A DNA stretch of 64,000 nucleotides from the NCBI RefSeq assembly GCF_021432765.1, contig NZ_CP058908.1:760001-824000 (forward strand). Direction: 5' to 3'. A program made the translations under genes and the position numbers. This DNA comes from Pseudomonas phenolilytica. GTDB lineage: Bacteria; Pseudomonadota; Gammaproteobacteria; Pseudomonadales; Pseudomonadaceae. The notes beneath the pieces were generated by a model. It was not told the DNA's origin, did no database searches, and saw only the letters and a program-made list of their open reading frames with translations. This document shows positions 8,570 to 19,099 of this stretch, piece after piece. Position 1 is the first letter of the stretch; each line of letters starts with the position of its first letter.

Positions 8570-11164
8570 ATGCCGACAGCTGAGCGCTGGCCGCACAGCA
8601 GCAGCGAAATGGGCGAACGGATTCGCCGATACGACTGGCAGGTCACCCCGCTGGGTCCGCCCGCGGACTGGCCGGCGGCCCTGCGCCTGCTGGTCGATAC
8701 GATCCTCGATGCCCCCGGGCCCATGTGCATCCTCTGGGGCGAGGACAACATCCAACTCTACAACGACGCCCACGCGCGGCTGATCGGCCGACGCCATCCG
8801 GCCGAGCTGGGCAGCCCGGCCTGCGGCACCTGGGGCGCCACTTGGGAACTGCTCGAACCCGCCTGCGACGGCGCGCGGCGGGGCGAGGCGCGCCTGCTGC
8901 ACAACCGCCACATGCTGATCGAGCGCCACGACGAAGCGGAAGATGCCTGGTTCGACATGGCGCTGAGCCCGATCCGCGACAGCCGGGGCGCGATCGCCGG
9001 CCTGCTGCTGTGCCTCAACGAAACCAGCGAGCGCATGCGCAGCGATGCCCGCCTGTCGCAGACGGCGCTGCGCTACAAGCTCAGCGCCGAGGCCTACCGC
9101 CTCAGCGAACAACGCCTGCAGTTGGCGCTGGAAGCCAGCGACCTGATCGGCATCTGGGACTGGGACGTGCAGGGCGGAGCGACCTGCGAGCAGGTCGAGC
9201 TGCTCTGCCATGTGCCGGAGCAGGACTATACGACGCCCCAGCAGAGCCTCTCGGTCCAGCCGTTTGTCGAACACATCCACCCCGACGACCGCGCCCGCGT
9301 GCTCGCAGCGATGCAGCAATGCGTCGCCGGCAACGGCACCTTCGCCGAGCGTTACCGGCTGCACACTGACGATGAACAGCCGCGCTGGGCCTACGCGCGC
9401 GGGCGCTGCCACTATGGTGAAGACGGTCGCGTGCTGCGCTTTCCCGGCGCGGTGATGGACATCAGCCGTCAGCACGCCAGCGAACTGGCCCTGCGCCAGA
9501 GCGAGGCGGAGATCAAGATGATCACCGACGCACTGCCGCTGCTGATCGGCTACATCGACGATCAGGAACGTTTCCGCTTCAACAACCGCTACTACGAGGA
9601 TTGGTTCGGCTATCCGCCGGAATGGCTGCGCGGCAAGACCGTGCGCGAGATCCTCGGCGAGGCCGGTTATCAGCTGCGGCGCGCCAACATCCGCGCCGCG
9701 CTGAACGGCGAAACGGTGACCTTCGAGGCCCACAGCCCGCACCGCGACGGCGGGCAGCGGCGCTCGCTGGTGCACTACCTGCCGCGCGTCGACGTCCACG
9801 GCAAGGTGATCGGCTTCTTCGTCATGGCACTGGACGTCACCGAGCGCTGGCGCGCCGAACAGGCCCTGCGCGAACTCAACGAGACGCTGGAAAGCCGCAT
9901 TCAGGAGCGTACCCAGGCGCTGGCCGAGGTTTACGAACGCCTGCTCAAGGAAATGGCCAGCCGCGAACAGGCTCAGGACGCCCTACGCCAGGCGCAGAAG
10001 ATGGAGGCCGTCGGCCAGCTCACCGGCGGCATCGCGCACGATTTCAACAATATGCTCACCGGCATCATCGGCGGGCTGGACCTGATCCAGCGCTACATTC
10101 AGTCCGGCCGCCACGGCGAAACCCAGCGTTTCATCGACGCCGCGGTTACCTCCGCCAATCGCGCCGCGGCACTCACCCATCGGCTGCTGGCCTTCGCGCG
10201 CCGTCAACCGCTGAACCTCAAGCGAGTCGAACTCAACGCGCTGATCGACTCGATGCACGACCTGCTGATCCGCACGCTCGGCAGTCATATCCAGATTGAA
10301 ATGCAGCTGCAGGCCGATCTGTGGCCGGCCTACAGCGACGACAACCAGCTGGAAAGCGCGCTGCTCAACCTGGTGATCAACGCCCGCGACGCCATGCCCG
10401 ACGGCGGCACGCTGCGCATCGGCACCGCCAACGTGATGCTCGAGCGCGCCCGCCAGGTCGGCGACCTGGCGCCCGGCGCCTACGTCACCCTGACAGTCGC
10501 CGACAGCGGCTGCGGCATGACACCCAAGGTCCTGGCCAGCGCCTTCGAGCCGTTCTTCACCACCAAACCCATCGGCCAGGGCACCGGCCTTGGGCTGTCG
10601 ATGATCTACGGCTTCGCCCGGCAAGCGGGCGGGCATCTGCAGATCACCAGCGAGCCGGACGCCGGCACCGAAGTGTGCCTGTACCTGCCGACCCACGCCG
10701 AGGCGGTGCCCTGCGCCCCGGCTCCAAGCGCCGCTGCCGCGGTGCTGCGTGCGCAGCAGGGCGAATGCGTGCTGGTGGTCGAAGACGACCCGGCAGTACG
10801 CCTGCTGGTGCTCGATGTGCTGGATATGCTCGGTTATCAGGCCCTGGAAGCGGCCGAAGGCACCGCGGCGGTGGCAATCCTGGAATCGGAGCAGCGCATC
10901 GATCTACTGGTCACCGACGTCGGCCTGCCGGGCATGAACGGCCGGCAGCTGGCCGATATCGCCCGCCAGCAGCGCCCGCAGCTGCCGGTGCTGTTCATGA
11001 CCGGTTATGCCGAGCGCGCTGCCAGCAGCGGGTTCCTCGACAGCGGCATGGACATGATCAGCAAGCCCTTCACCATCGACCAGTTGGTGCAACAGATCAG
11101 CGCCATCCTGGCCGAGACCGATCGCCAGCCGGACCGCGCGGAGCCCCTTCACAACCAGTCCTAG
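8570..11164 (+). CDS. Soluble hybrid sensor histidine kinase with PAS domains and a C-terminal receiver
   Basis: No transmembrane segment or signal peptide is visible, so this is a cytosolic sensor of about 864 residues. The order is an N-terminal PAS/GAF-like region (about 10-150, including [19 protein letters not shown]), two further PAS folds (about 180-310 and 320-440), and a short coiled coil ([20 protein letters not shown]). HisKA follows with the phosphorylated His near residue 490 in [13 protein letters not shown], then HATPase with [10 protein letters not shown] and [11 protein letters not shown]. The receiver domain at about 730-850 has phospho-acceptor Asp near 783 in [12 protein letters not shown]. 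ATGs at 8558 and 8471 are alternative starts; AAGGA lies at 8553-8557. The signal sensed is unknown, and no partner regulator is adjacent. Confidence 0.88.
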   Translation: MPTAERWPHSSSEMGERIRRYDWQVTPLGPPADWPAALRLLVDTILDAPGPMCILWGEDNIQLYNDAHARLIGRRHPAELGSPACGTWGATWELLEPACDGARRGEARLLHNRHMLIERHDEAEDAWFDMALSPIRDSRGAIAGLLLCLNETSERMRSDARLSQTALRYKLSAEAYRLSEQRLQLALEASDLIGIWDWDVQGGATCEQVELLCHVPEQDYTTPQQSLSVQPFVEHIHPDDRARVLAAMQQCVAGNGTFAERYRLHTDDEQPRWAYARGRCHYGEDGRVLRFPGAVMDISRQHASELALRQSEAEIKMITDALPLLIGYIDDQERFRFNNRYYEDWFGYPPEWLRGKTVREILGEAGYQLRRANIRAALNGETVTFEAHSPHRDGGQRRSLVHYLPRVDVHGKVIGFFVMALDVTERWRAEQALRELNETLESRIQERTQALAEVYERLLKEMASREQAQDALRQAQKMEAVGQLTGGIAHDFNNMLTGIIGGLDLIQRYIQSGRHGETQRFIDAAVTSANRAAALTHRLLAFARRQPLNLKRVELNALIDSMHDLLIRTLGSHIQIEMQLQADLWPAYSDDNQLESALLNLVINARDAMPDGGTLRIGTANVMLERARQVGDLAPGAYVTLTVADSGCGMTPKVLASAFEPFFTTKPIGQGTGLGLSMIYGFARQAGGHLQITSEPDAGTEVCLYLPTHAEAVPCAPAPSAAAAVLRAQQGECVLVVEDDPAVRLLVLDVLDMLGYQALEAAEGTAAVAILESEQRIDLLVTDVGLPGMNGRQLADIARQQRPQLPVLFMTGYAERAASSGFLDSGMDMISKPFTIDQLVQQISAILAETDRQPDRAEPLHNQS

Positions 11165-11307
11165 ACCGCTTCGCTTGTTTGAAGTTCCTTTTGCAAAACA
11201 AATACTTGCGGAGTTTGCGCAAGCTCACACCTTTCATCGGAGGGCGCTTGCGCCGCTGCGGTTCGGCGGGTAAGGATCGCGGCGCCATCCACTCTGAGGT
11301 TGCGTCA

Positions 11308-11766
11308 ATGAAGTATTCCTCGATTCTGCTGTTGTCCGCGAGCCTGCTCAGCAGTGCCGCATTTGCCGGAAGCAATACCGAAGCGGCCGTTGGCGGCGCG
11401 CTGGGCGGCGCGCTGGGCTCGGTGGTCGGTGAACATCTGGGCGGCTCCACCGGCGCCGCCATCGGAGCCGGTGTCGGCGGCGCGGCAGGCGGTGCAGTCG
11501 GCGCGGACCGGCGCAACCGTACCGAAGCGGCCATCGGCGGCGGCCTGGGCGCGGCCGGCGGCAACGTCATCGGCCAGCGAGTCGGCGGCAGCACCGGCGG
11601 CCTGATCGGTGCGGCGGTCGGTGGTGGTGCCGGCGGCGCGCTGGGCAACGCCTACGGCGATGACGACCGCGATTACCGTGATCGTGACCGGCGCTATTAC
11701 CGCGACGGACATCGTCACCCTGGCAAGGGCCACTACAAGAAAAAGTGGCATAAGCACCATCACTAA
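11308..11766 (+). CDS. Exported glycine-zipper protein with basic, His-rich tail
   Basis: The 152-residue product begins with a cleavable signal peptide (MKYSSILLLSASLLSSAAFA). Residues 22-115 consist almost entirely of Gly/Ala zipper repeats of the type GGALGGALGSVVG, GAGVGGAAGGAVGA and GGGAGGALGNAYG. The unit RNRTEAAIGGGLG repeats the earlier NTEAAVGGALG, which indicates internal duplication. A charged tail follows (DDDRDYRDRDRRYYRDG) ending in a Lys/His cluster. Glycine-zipper proteins of this kind associate with the outer membrane or periplasm. The tail could bind metal or nucleic acid, but that is inference. It ends 34 bases before a strong terminator. The gene lies 143 bases after the kinase gene, so it probably has its own promoter. 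Confidence 0.8.
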   Translation: MKYSSILLLSASLLSSAAFAGSNTEAAVGGALGGALGSVVGEHLGGSTGAAIGAGVGGAAGGAVGADRRNRTEAAIGGGLGAAGGNVIGQRVGGSTGGLIGAAVGGGAGGALGNAYGDDDRDYRDRDRRYYRDGHRHPGKGHYKKKWHKHHH

Positions 11767-11799
11767 GCACTGTCAGCGGGCAGCCACGCGGGCATGACC

Positions 11800-11835
11800 A
11801 AGAGGCCGGGCGGATCATCGATCCCCCGGCCTCTT
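11800..11835. terminator. Bidirectional terminator between convergent genes
   Basis: AAGAGGCCGGG, one bulged C, GGATC, loop ATC, GATCC, CCCGGCCTCTT form a near-perfect 16-bp stem. It lies between the glycine-zipper gene and the convergent thioesterase gene and could serve both. Confidence 0.8.
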
Positions 11836-11841
11836 CGTCGT

Positions 11842-12273
11842 TCAGGCCAGCGCTTCGAGCGCGCGGCGCAGACTATCCGGGATCGACGTCGGCCGGTTGT
11901 CGGCGCGACGCACGAAGACGTGGACGAAACGCCCGGCAGCGCAGGCTTCGTCTTCGCCACGGCGAAACACCGCCAGCTCGTACTGCACCGATGAACTACC
12001 CAGGCGGGCAACGCGCAGGCCGACTTCGAGGGCATCCGGGAAGGCGATGGAGGCGAAGTAGTCGCACGAGGAGCTGACCACGAAGCCGACAACCTCGCCG
12101 TCGTGGATATCCAGCCCGCCGTGGTGGATCAGGTAGGCATTCACTGCCGTATCGAAAAAGCTGTAGTAGGTCACGTTGTTGACATGGCCGTAGAGGTCGT
12201 TGTCGTGCCAGCGCGTGCTGATGGCATGGAAATGCCGGTAGTCGTCGCGCAGATGCCGGGCTTGCTCGGACAT
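11842..12273 (-). CDS. Acyl-CoA thioesterase, 4-hydroxybenzoyl-CoA thioesterase/YbgC type
   Basis: This 143-residue hotdog-fold enzyme has the catalytic motif RWHDNDLYGHVNNVTYYSFFDT near residue 21. The Asp in HDNDLYGHVNN is the YbgC-family catalytic residue. It is the last gene of a four-gene operon after the iron alcohol dehydrogenase, eleven bases downstream of that stop, with GAGGAG before the ATG. In context it probably hydrolyses the acyl-CoA formed or left over by the two dehydrogenases upstream. The acyl chain is not predictable from sequence. Confidence 0.88.
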   Translation of the reverse strand: MSEQARHLRDDYRHFHAISTRWHDNDLYGHVNNVTYYSFFDTAVNAYLIHHGGLDIHDGEVVGFVVSSSCDYFASIAFPDALEVGLRVARLGSSSVQYELAVFRRGEDEACAAGRFVHVFVRRADNRPTSIPDSLRRALEALA

Positions 12274-12284
12274 GCAGAGGCTCC

Positions 12285-13448
12285 TCAGTAGGCGGCACGG
12301 TAGATGGTTAGGGCGTCGGCCTCAGTGACCTCGCGCGGATTGTTCACCAGCAGGCGCTGCTGCAGCATCGCCTCCTTGGCCAGCTGCGGCAGCAACTCTT
12401 CCGGCACGCCGGCGTCGCGCAGGCGGGTCGGCAACCCCATGCGGGCACTCATCTGCTCGAACTCCTCGATCAGCTGCTCGGCGTAGGTGGACGGATCATC
12501 TGTGCGCAGCCGATCGCCCAACACGATGGGCGCCAGCTCACCGTAGTGCGTGGCCGCCGCGCTGACGTTGAAGCGCAGCACCTGCGGCAACACCAGGGCG
12601 TTGGACAGCCCATGGGGAATGTGGAAATTGCCTCCCAGCGGATAGGCCAGCGCGTGCACGGCGGCGACCGGCGCGTTGGCGAACGCCTGGCCGGCCAGGC
12701 AGGCGCCCAGCAGCATGGCCTGGCGTGCCTCGCGGTTGCTGCCGTTGTGCACCGCCTCGTCCAGATTGGCCGCCAAGAGGCGCAGCGCCTCGCGGGCCAG
12801 CAGGTCGGACATGGGATTCTTCTTCAGCGCGCTGGTGTAGGCCTCGATGGCATGCACCATGGCGTCGATGCCGGTGGCCGCGGTCACCGCCGGCGGCAGG
12901 CCGAGGGTGAGATCGGCGTCGAGCAGCGCCAGGTCCGGCAGCAGCAGGGGCGAAACCACGCCCATCTTGGTCGTCTCACCGGTGGTGATGATGGCGATCT
13001 GCGTGACTTCCGAGCCGGTGCCGGCGGTGGTCGGCACCTGGATCAGCGGCAGACGCTGGCCCTTGGCGTTGCCCACGCCATAGATGTCCTGCAGCGATTG
13101 CGCGCAATCAGGATGGGCCAACAGCGCGACCAGCTTGGCTACGTCCATGGAGCTGCCGCCGCCGAAGCCGATGATCAGATCCGCCCGGGACGCCCTGGCC
13201 TGCGCCACCGCCGCCAGGACGATGTGCTCGGGCGGGTCGGCAACGACCTGATCGTAAACCGCGACCTGCAGCCCTTCCGTCTCGAAGCCCGGCAGGACTT
13301 CGTCGAGCAGGCCGAAACGGGTGATGCCCGGGTCGGTCACCACCAGCACCGAGCGCGCCGCACGCTCCTTGCAGAGGCTGGCCAGCCGGCGCGACGAGCC
13401 GGGCTCGCAGATCAATTGAGCGGTTGTGGCAAAGCTGAACGGATGCAT
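12285..13448 (-). CDS. Iron-containing (group III) alcohol dehydrogenase
   Basis: This NAD(P)-dependent alcohol dehydrogenase has 387 residues. The nucleotide-binding motif is GFGGGSSMDVAK near residue 96, preceded by the VADPPEHIV loop. The TTAGTGSEVTQIAI stretch and the metal-ligand segments ATGIDAMVHAIEAY and YPLGGNFHIPHGLSNALVLP are complete. AGGAGG lies six bases before the ATG. The gene sits 24 bases after the acyl-CoA dehydrogenase gene in the operon, and its place suggests conversion between an alcohol or hydroxyacid and its aldehyde or keto form linked to acyl-CoA breakdown. The exact substrate is unknown. Confidence 0.93.
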   Translation of the reverse strand: MHPFSFATTAQLICEPGSSRRLASLCKERAARSVLVVTDPGITRFGLLDEVLPGFETEGLQVAVYDQVVADPPEHIVLAAVAQARASRADLIIGFGGGSSMDVAKLVALLAHPDCAQSLQDIYGVGNAKGQRLPLIQVPTTAGTGSEVTQIAIITTGETTKMGVVSPLLLPDLALLDADLTLGLPPAVTAATGIDAMVHAIEAYTSALKKNPMSDLLAREALRLLAANLDEAVHNGSNREARQAMLLGACLAGQAFANAPVAAVHALAYPLGGNFHIPHGLSNALVLPQVLRFNVSAAATHYGELAPIVLGDRLRTDDPSTYAEQLIEEFEQMSARMGLPTRLRDAGVPEELLPQLAKEAMLQQRLLVNNPREVTEADALTIYRAAY

Positions 13449-13472
13449 CGGTGCCTCCTGTGATCGATTAGC

Positions 13473-15263
<1,791 letters not shown>

Positions 15264-15265
15264 GC

Positions 15266-16504
15266 TCAAGCCTCCTTCTGGTAGTCGGCGAAGCGCCCAC
15301 CGAGTGTGGCCAGGCTGTCGATCAGCTCGGCCGGCTGCCAGTGCTCGCCGTGGCGCTCGGCCAATGCGTTGAGGCGCTCACGAATGGCCGGCAGACCCTG
15401 ACGGTCGGCCCAGGTCATCGGCCCGCCGACTTCGGCCGGGAAGCCGTAACCGTAGAGGTAGACGGTGTCGATATCGGCGCTGGACTCGGCCATGCCTTCC
15501 TCGAGAATCTTGGCGCCCTCATTGACCAGCGCCAGCAGGCAGCGCTCGAGAATCTCCTCCGGGCCGATCTCGCGGCGCTCATAGCCGAGGCGCTCGGACT
15601 CGCGCTGCACCAGGGCGTCCACTTCCGGATCGTGCTCGGCCTGGCGGCTGCCTTCGGCGTAGCGGTAGTAGCCCATGCGCGACTTCTGGCCGAAGCGGCC
15701 CAGTTCGCAGAGACGGTTATCCACCTGCACCTCGGGCTCGTCCTGGCCCTTGCCGGCCAGCTCGCGGGCGCGCCATTCAAGGTCGATACCCACCACGTCA
15801 TACATGCGGAACGGGCCCATGGCGAAGCCGAAGCCCTGCAGCGCGGCGTCCACCTGATGGGGGTAGGCACCTTCGAGCAGCATCATCCGCGCCTCGCGCA
15901 CGTAGGTGGCGAGCATGCGGTTGCCGATGAAGCCCGGGCAGTTGCCGGCTACCACGCTGACCTTGCCCATGCGCTTGCCAAGTTCCTTGGCAGCCTCCAG
16001 CACGGCCTGGCTGGTTTGGGCACCGCGAACGATTTCCAGCAGCTTCATGATGTGCGCCGGGCTGAAGAAGTGCAGGCCCACGACCTGCTCCGGGCGCTTG
16101 GTGACCGCGGCGATGGCATCGATATCCAGCGCCGAGGTGTTGCTGGCGAGGATGCCGGTCGGCTTCACGATGCCGTCCAGCTCGCGGAAGATCTTCTGCT
16201 TGAGTTCGAGGTTCTCGTAGACCGCCTCGATCACCAGGTCCACGTCGGCCAGCGCCGGGTAATCCGCGGCCTTGCTGATGCGGGCCCGGCGCGCCGCCGC
16301 TTCGGCCTCGTCGATCCGCCCCTGACGCACGTTGTGTGCGTAGGTGTCGGCCACCACGCCCAGCGCCTGCTCGAGCATCTCGGGATTGTTGTCCAGCCAC
16401 AGCACCTGCACGCCGGCGTTGGCCAGGCTCATGACGATACCGCGGCCCATGGTGCCCGCGCCGATCACGGCGGCGGTCTGGATATCGAAGCGGGGTTGGC
16501 TCAT
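15266..16504 (-). CDS. 3-hydroxyacyl-CoA dehydrogenase, stand-alone NAD-dependent
   Basis: This enzyme oxidises 3-hydroxyacyl-CoA to 3-ketoacyl-CoA. The 412-residue protein has the Rossmann motif AAVIGAGTMGRGIVMSLANAG at residues 9-29. The catalytic signature is GLHFFSPAHIMKLLEIVRG, with the active-site His. Two C-terminal helical domains follow, including NCPGFIGNRMLATYVREA and the FAMGPFRMYDVVGID segment. No enoyl-CoA hydratase domain is fused, unlike FadB. It is the first gene of the operon that continues into acyl-CoA dehydrogenase, iron alcohol dehydrogenase and thioesterase. It is divergent from the LysR gene with about 100 bases between. The start MSQPRFD matches the family N-terminus. 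Confidence 0.94.
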   Translation of the reverse strand: MSQPRFDIQTAAVIGAGTMGRGIVMSLANAGVQVLWLDNNPEMLEQALGVVADTYAHNVRQGRIDEAEAAARRARISKAADYPALADVDLVIEAVYENLELKQKIFRELDGIVKPTGILASNTSALDIDAIAAVTKRPEQVVGLHFFSPAHIMKLLEIVRGAQTSQAVLEAAKELGKRMGKVSVVAGNCPGFIGNRMLATYVREARMMLLEGAYPHQVDAALQGFGFAMGPFRMYDVVGIDLEWRARELAGKGQDEPEVQVDNRLCELGRFGQKSRMGYYRYAEGSRQAEHDPEVDALVQRESERLGYERREIGPEEILERCLLALVNEGAKILEEGMAESSADIDTVYLYGYGFPAEVGGPMTWADRQGLPAIRERLNALAERHGEHWQPAELIDSLATLGGRFADYQKEA

Positions 16505-16564
16505 GTGAACGGTCCTCGTCGCAGGCTGGAAAAAGGTGGAGACCAACCATAGACGAAGACGCTA

Positions 16565-16581
16565 CTATTTTTGAAATTTAG
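16565..16581. promoter_or_regulatory. Candidate LysR-type operator
   Basis: CTATTTTTGAAATTTAG is an interrupted palindrome (CTA..TTT G AAA..TAG) containing the T-N11-A spacing of LysR-type boxes. It lies in the AT-rich divergent region between the hydroxyacyl-CoA dehydrogenase operon and the LysR gene, as expected for an autoregulated divergent pair. Confidence 0.45.
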
Positions 16582-16606
16582 TCTTGTGATGTTTCGGATT
16601 CACCGA

Positions 16607-17506
16607 ATGAATATCAACAGTTTCGATCTCAACCTGCTTCGCGTGCTCGACGCCCTGCTGCGTGAGCGCAATGTTTCGCGTGCCGCGCAACGGCTTTCGC
16701 TCAGCCAGCCGGCGGTCAGCAACGCGCTCAATCGTCTGCGCGAATTGCTCGACGACCCGCTGCTCGTACGTGTCGCCCGCACCATGCAGCCCACGCCGCG
16801 CGCCCTGAGCCTGGAAGCGCCGATTCGCGAGGCGTTGCAGCAGATCGAGCACACCCTCAACGCCGGCGACTTCTTCGACCCGGCGACCAGCCGCCAGCGC
16901 TTCGCCATTGCCGTCACCGACTACGTCGAGCTGATCTGCATGCCAGCGCTGATGGCGCAGTTGGCCAAAGTGGCACCCGGGATTCAGCTGGCGATCGAGC
17001 ATCTGACGCCGACCTTGCCGACCGAAGCGCTGGAACACGGCGAGCTGGATCTGGCGCTGGGCCGCTTTCTCGAAGTGCCGACGCGTTTTCAGCGTCGTCG
17101 CTGGACCAGCGAGACGTTGCAGGTCGTGCTGCGCCGGGATCATCCGCTGGTGGGCGAGCGACTGGATCTGGACCGCTTCCTGCGCCTGCGCCATCTTTGG
17201 GTACATGGTGGGCAGACCCGCGGCATGGTCGATCAGTGGCTGGAAGAACAGGGTCTACAGCGCGAGGTGGTCTACACGACGCCGAACTACCTGCAAGCGG
17301 CGCATATCGTCGCCAGCAGCGACCTCGCGGCCGTGCTGCCGACCCAGCTCGCGCAGCATTTCGCCAAGCTGCTGCCGCTGCAGCTGTTCGACCTGCCGTT
17401 CGATCTCGGCCCCTTCCAGCTGGATATCGTCAGCGTCGCCCAGCGCGAAAAGGATGCGGCCTTGCAATGGCTGATCGAACAGATGATGGCGGTCGCGCGA
17501 CACTGA
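16607..17506 (+). CDS. LysR-family transcriptional regulator
   Basis: The 299-residue protein has an N-terminal winged helix-turn-helix: FDLNLLRVLDALLRERNVSR then RLSLSQPAVSNALNRLRELL. Its effector-binding domain starts around residue 90. The ATG at 16607 gives MNINSFDLN, the standard LysR N-terminus. An in-frame ATG 18 bases earlier is possible. It is divergent from the four-gene acyl-CoA operon and very probably controls it, with a CoA-linked or carboxylic-acid inducer as the natural guess. A Rho-independent terminator follows 29 bases after the stop. Confidence 0.92.
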   Translation: MNINSFDLNLLRVLDALLRERNVSRAAQRLSLSQPAVSNALNRLRELLDDPLLVRVARTMQPTPRALSLEAPIREALQQIEHTLNAGDFFDPATSRQRFAIAVTDYVELICMPALMAQLAKVAPGIQLAIEHLTPTLPTEALEHGELDLALGRFLEVPTRFQRRRWTSETLQVVLRRDHPLVGERLDLDRFLRLRHLWVHGGQTRGMVDQWLEEQGLQREVVYTTPNYLQAAHIVASSDLAAVLPTQLAQHFAKLLPLQLFDLPFDLGPFQLDIVSVAQREKDAALQWLIEQMMAVARH

Positions 17507-17535
17507 GCGTCGCGGTTTACGGTGCTCCAGACAGC

Positions 17536-17561
17536 AGAAAGCCCGCCGAAGCGGGCTTTCT
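17536..17561 (+). terminator. Rho-independent terminator of the LysR gene
   Basis: AGAAAGCCCGC, loop CGAA, GCGGGCTTTCT form an 11-bp perfect stem ending in a T-rich run, 29 bases after the stop codon. Confidence 0.85.
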
Positions 17562-17986
17562 CTGACCATTTCATTCCTTGAGCTGCCGTCCTGGCGTGGC
17601 CGATCTTCCATGATCCCGAGCGCGTCCTGCGCTTCGGAGACGGGCATAGATTAAGCCGCTGACCGGGGCGGACAAAGCAGCCATCGGCGCGACGGCGTGT
17701 AAGCCTTTTGCCATAGCGGCTCGAATACCCCGTCGGCCTTCGTCGAGTATCAGCGGCGGTGAGGAAGATCGCGGCGACAGTAGCGGCGTGACTATACGCG
17801 TCACCGACAGATATAGAGGAGCGCCAGGCCGCCGAAGACGACACCAGACCATCGGTTCCGTATCGCGGGCTCTCCTCGTGAAGTCAGGACCGGCCTCGGT
17901 GGCCGGACATTCTCCTTCCGCCCCGTCGCGTGGCGGCCGACTATGCTCAGGGTTCGGCAAAACATGCACGCGGAGGAACGCCAGCC
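17562..17986. other. Non-coding stretch before the SdhB paralogue
   Basis: About 425 bases lie between the LysR terminator and the SdhB-like gene. No reading frame here has a plausible start, ribosome-binding site or family resemblance. The only items seen are short GC-rich inverted repeats (for example GGCCGG/CCGGCC near 17890-17906) and the GGAGG ribosome-binding site at 17972-17976. A promoter for the SdhB gene should be here, but none stands out. Confidence 0.5.
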
Positions 17987-18694
17987 ATGCTCGATGTGCA
18001 GCTGTACCGCTACAACCCGGAATGCGACGAGGTGCCCTACATGCAGGCACTGCAGATACCGGACGAGCTACGCCAGCGCATGGTGCTGGATGTCCTGGAA
18101 TATCTGCGCGAGCAGGACCCGTCGCTGGCGTACCGCCGTTCCTGCCGCGAAGGCGTGTGCGGCTCGGATGGCATGAACATCGGCGGCAAGAACCGCCTGG
18201 CCTGCATCACTCCGGTCCCCGAGGCGCTGGACGGCGCCGGTCGCCTGGTGATCCGGCCCTTGCCCGGCATGCCGGTGATCCGCGACCTAGTGGTCGATCA
18301 GAGCCAGTTCTTCCGGCAATACGAGCGCATTCGTCCGTGGCTGATCAACGACCAGCCGGCACCGAGCATCGAGCGTCTGCAATCGCCGCAGGAGCGCGCG
18401 CGGCTCGACGGCCTGTACGAGTGCATCCTCTGCGGCTGCTGCTCGTCGCAATGCCCGTCGTGGTGGTGGAACCCGGAAAAGTACATCGGCCCGGCCGGTC
18501 TGCTGCAGGCCTGGCGTTTCATCGTCGACAGCCGCGACACCGCTGCCGCCGAGCGCCTGGCGGACCTGGACGATCCGTTCAGCGTGTTCCGCTGCCGCAG
18601 CATCGGCAACTGCAGCTGGGTTTGTCCGAAGGGACTCAACCCGATGGGCGCGATCGGCCATATCCGTCGCGAGCTGCTGGCGCGGGGCACCTGA
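17987..18694 (+). CDS. Orphan succinate dehydrogenase iron-sulfur subunit paralogue (SdhB-like)
   Basis: The 235-residue protein is full length for SdhB and carries every cluster ligand. The [2Fe-2S] region is SCREGVCGSDGMNIGGKNRLAC (Cys53, Cys58, Asp61, Cys73). The [4Fe-4S]/[3Fe-4S] ligands are in CILCGCCSSQC (146-156) and CRSIGNCSWVC (203-213). The triple Trp after CPS matches the quinone-site side of the family. No sdhC, sdhD or sdhA lies next to it, whereas the housekeeping copy normally sits in sdhCDAB. It is therefore a stand-alone paralogue that might swap into complex II or serve another flavoprotein. GGAGG lies ten bases before the ATG. Confidence 0.9.
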   Translation: MLDVQLYRYNPECDEVPYMQALQIPDELRQRMVLDVLEYLREQDPSLAYRRSCREGVCGSDGMNIGGKNRLACITPVPEALDGAGRLVIRPLPGMPVIRDLVVDQSQFFRQYERIRPWLINDQPAPSIERLQSPQERARLDGLYECILCGCCSSQCPSWWWNPEKYIGPAGLLQAWRFIVDSRDTAAAERLADLDDPFSVFRCRSIGNCSWVCPKGLNPMGAIGHIRRELLARGT

Positions 18695-18714
18695 CCGAGC
18701 GGTCGAAACCAGTA

Positions 18715-18742
18715 GTGGCACTTTGCCTTAGCGATGTTTAAT
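18715..18742 (+). promoter_or_regulatory. Candidate sigma-70 promoter for the 57-residue membrane peptide
   Basis: GTGGCA (18715-18720) and TTTAAT (18737-18742) are separated by 16 bases. They lie just after the SdhB paralogue and about 50 bases before the small gene. This is a visual match only. Confidence 0.35.
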
Positions 18743-18792
18743 CTCTGCCACCGCCGCGGCCCCGCCGCTTCCGAGCTCAGCCGCCAGCCGTC

Positions 18793-18966
18793 ATGGACCG
18801 CCACCGCCCCTCCGCCACTTCTGAAGCCTCGCCGCCGCCACGCCGGTCACGTGCGAACGCGCTGGTTTCGCTGGGCTATGTCCTCGGCCTGCTGCTGGTC
18901 TTCGCCCTCAGCCTCTATCTGCTGCCGGCACACACCGGGGTCGGCAAGCTCCTGTGGGGCAACTGA
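18793..18966 (+). CDS. Predicted single-pass membrane micro-protein, 57 residues
   Basis: From ATG 18793 the frame reads a 57-residue protein. It has a polar, proline/arginine-rich N-terminus (about residues 1-22, SPPPRRSRAN). One strong hydrophobic helix follows at about residues 24-44 (VSLGYVLGLLLVFALSLYLL), then a short tail ending KLLWGN. The positive charges before the helix predict a cytoplasmic N-terminus. It starts 98 bases after the SdhB paralogue and has a promoter-like sequence of its own. No clear Shine-Dalgarno is visible. I do not recognise a family. A link to the SdhB paralogue as a membrane partner is possible but unsupported. Confidence 0.4.
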   Translation: MDRHRPSATSEASPPPRRSRANALVSLGYVLGLLLVFALSLYLLPAHTGVGKLLWGN

Positions 18967-19099
18967 ACCGCGCGAAGCCCGACCGGCGGTAGCTACTTTG
19001 GTAGCAGCCCCATAGTTGCATAGCCGCCCGCCTCGCATGCTCGTAACGTCGCCTTGAAAGCAGTGCATCCGTCCTGCAGCCCTCACGAGCGAAGCCGTC

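Noticed and set aside
11374..11645. Repeated GC-rich units that could be mistaken for a tandem or CRISPR-like array
   Set aside because: They are codon-level repeats encoding the glycine zipper; there are no regular spacers or cas genes.
17571..18050. Possible gene on the minus strand in the gap before the SdhB paralogue
   Set aside because: The frame overlaps the SdhB start region, lacks a ribosome-binding site, and gives an Arg/Pro-rich product without similarity.
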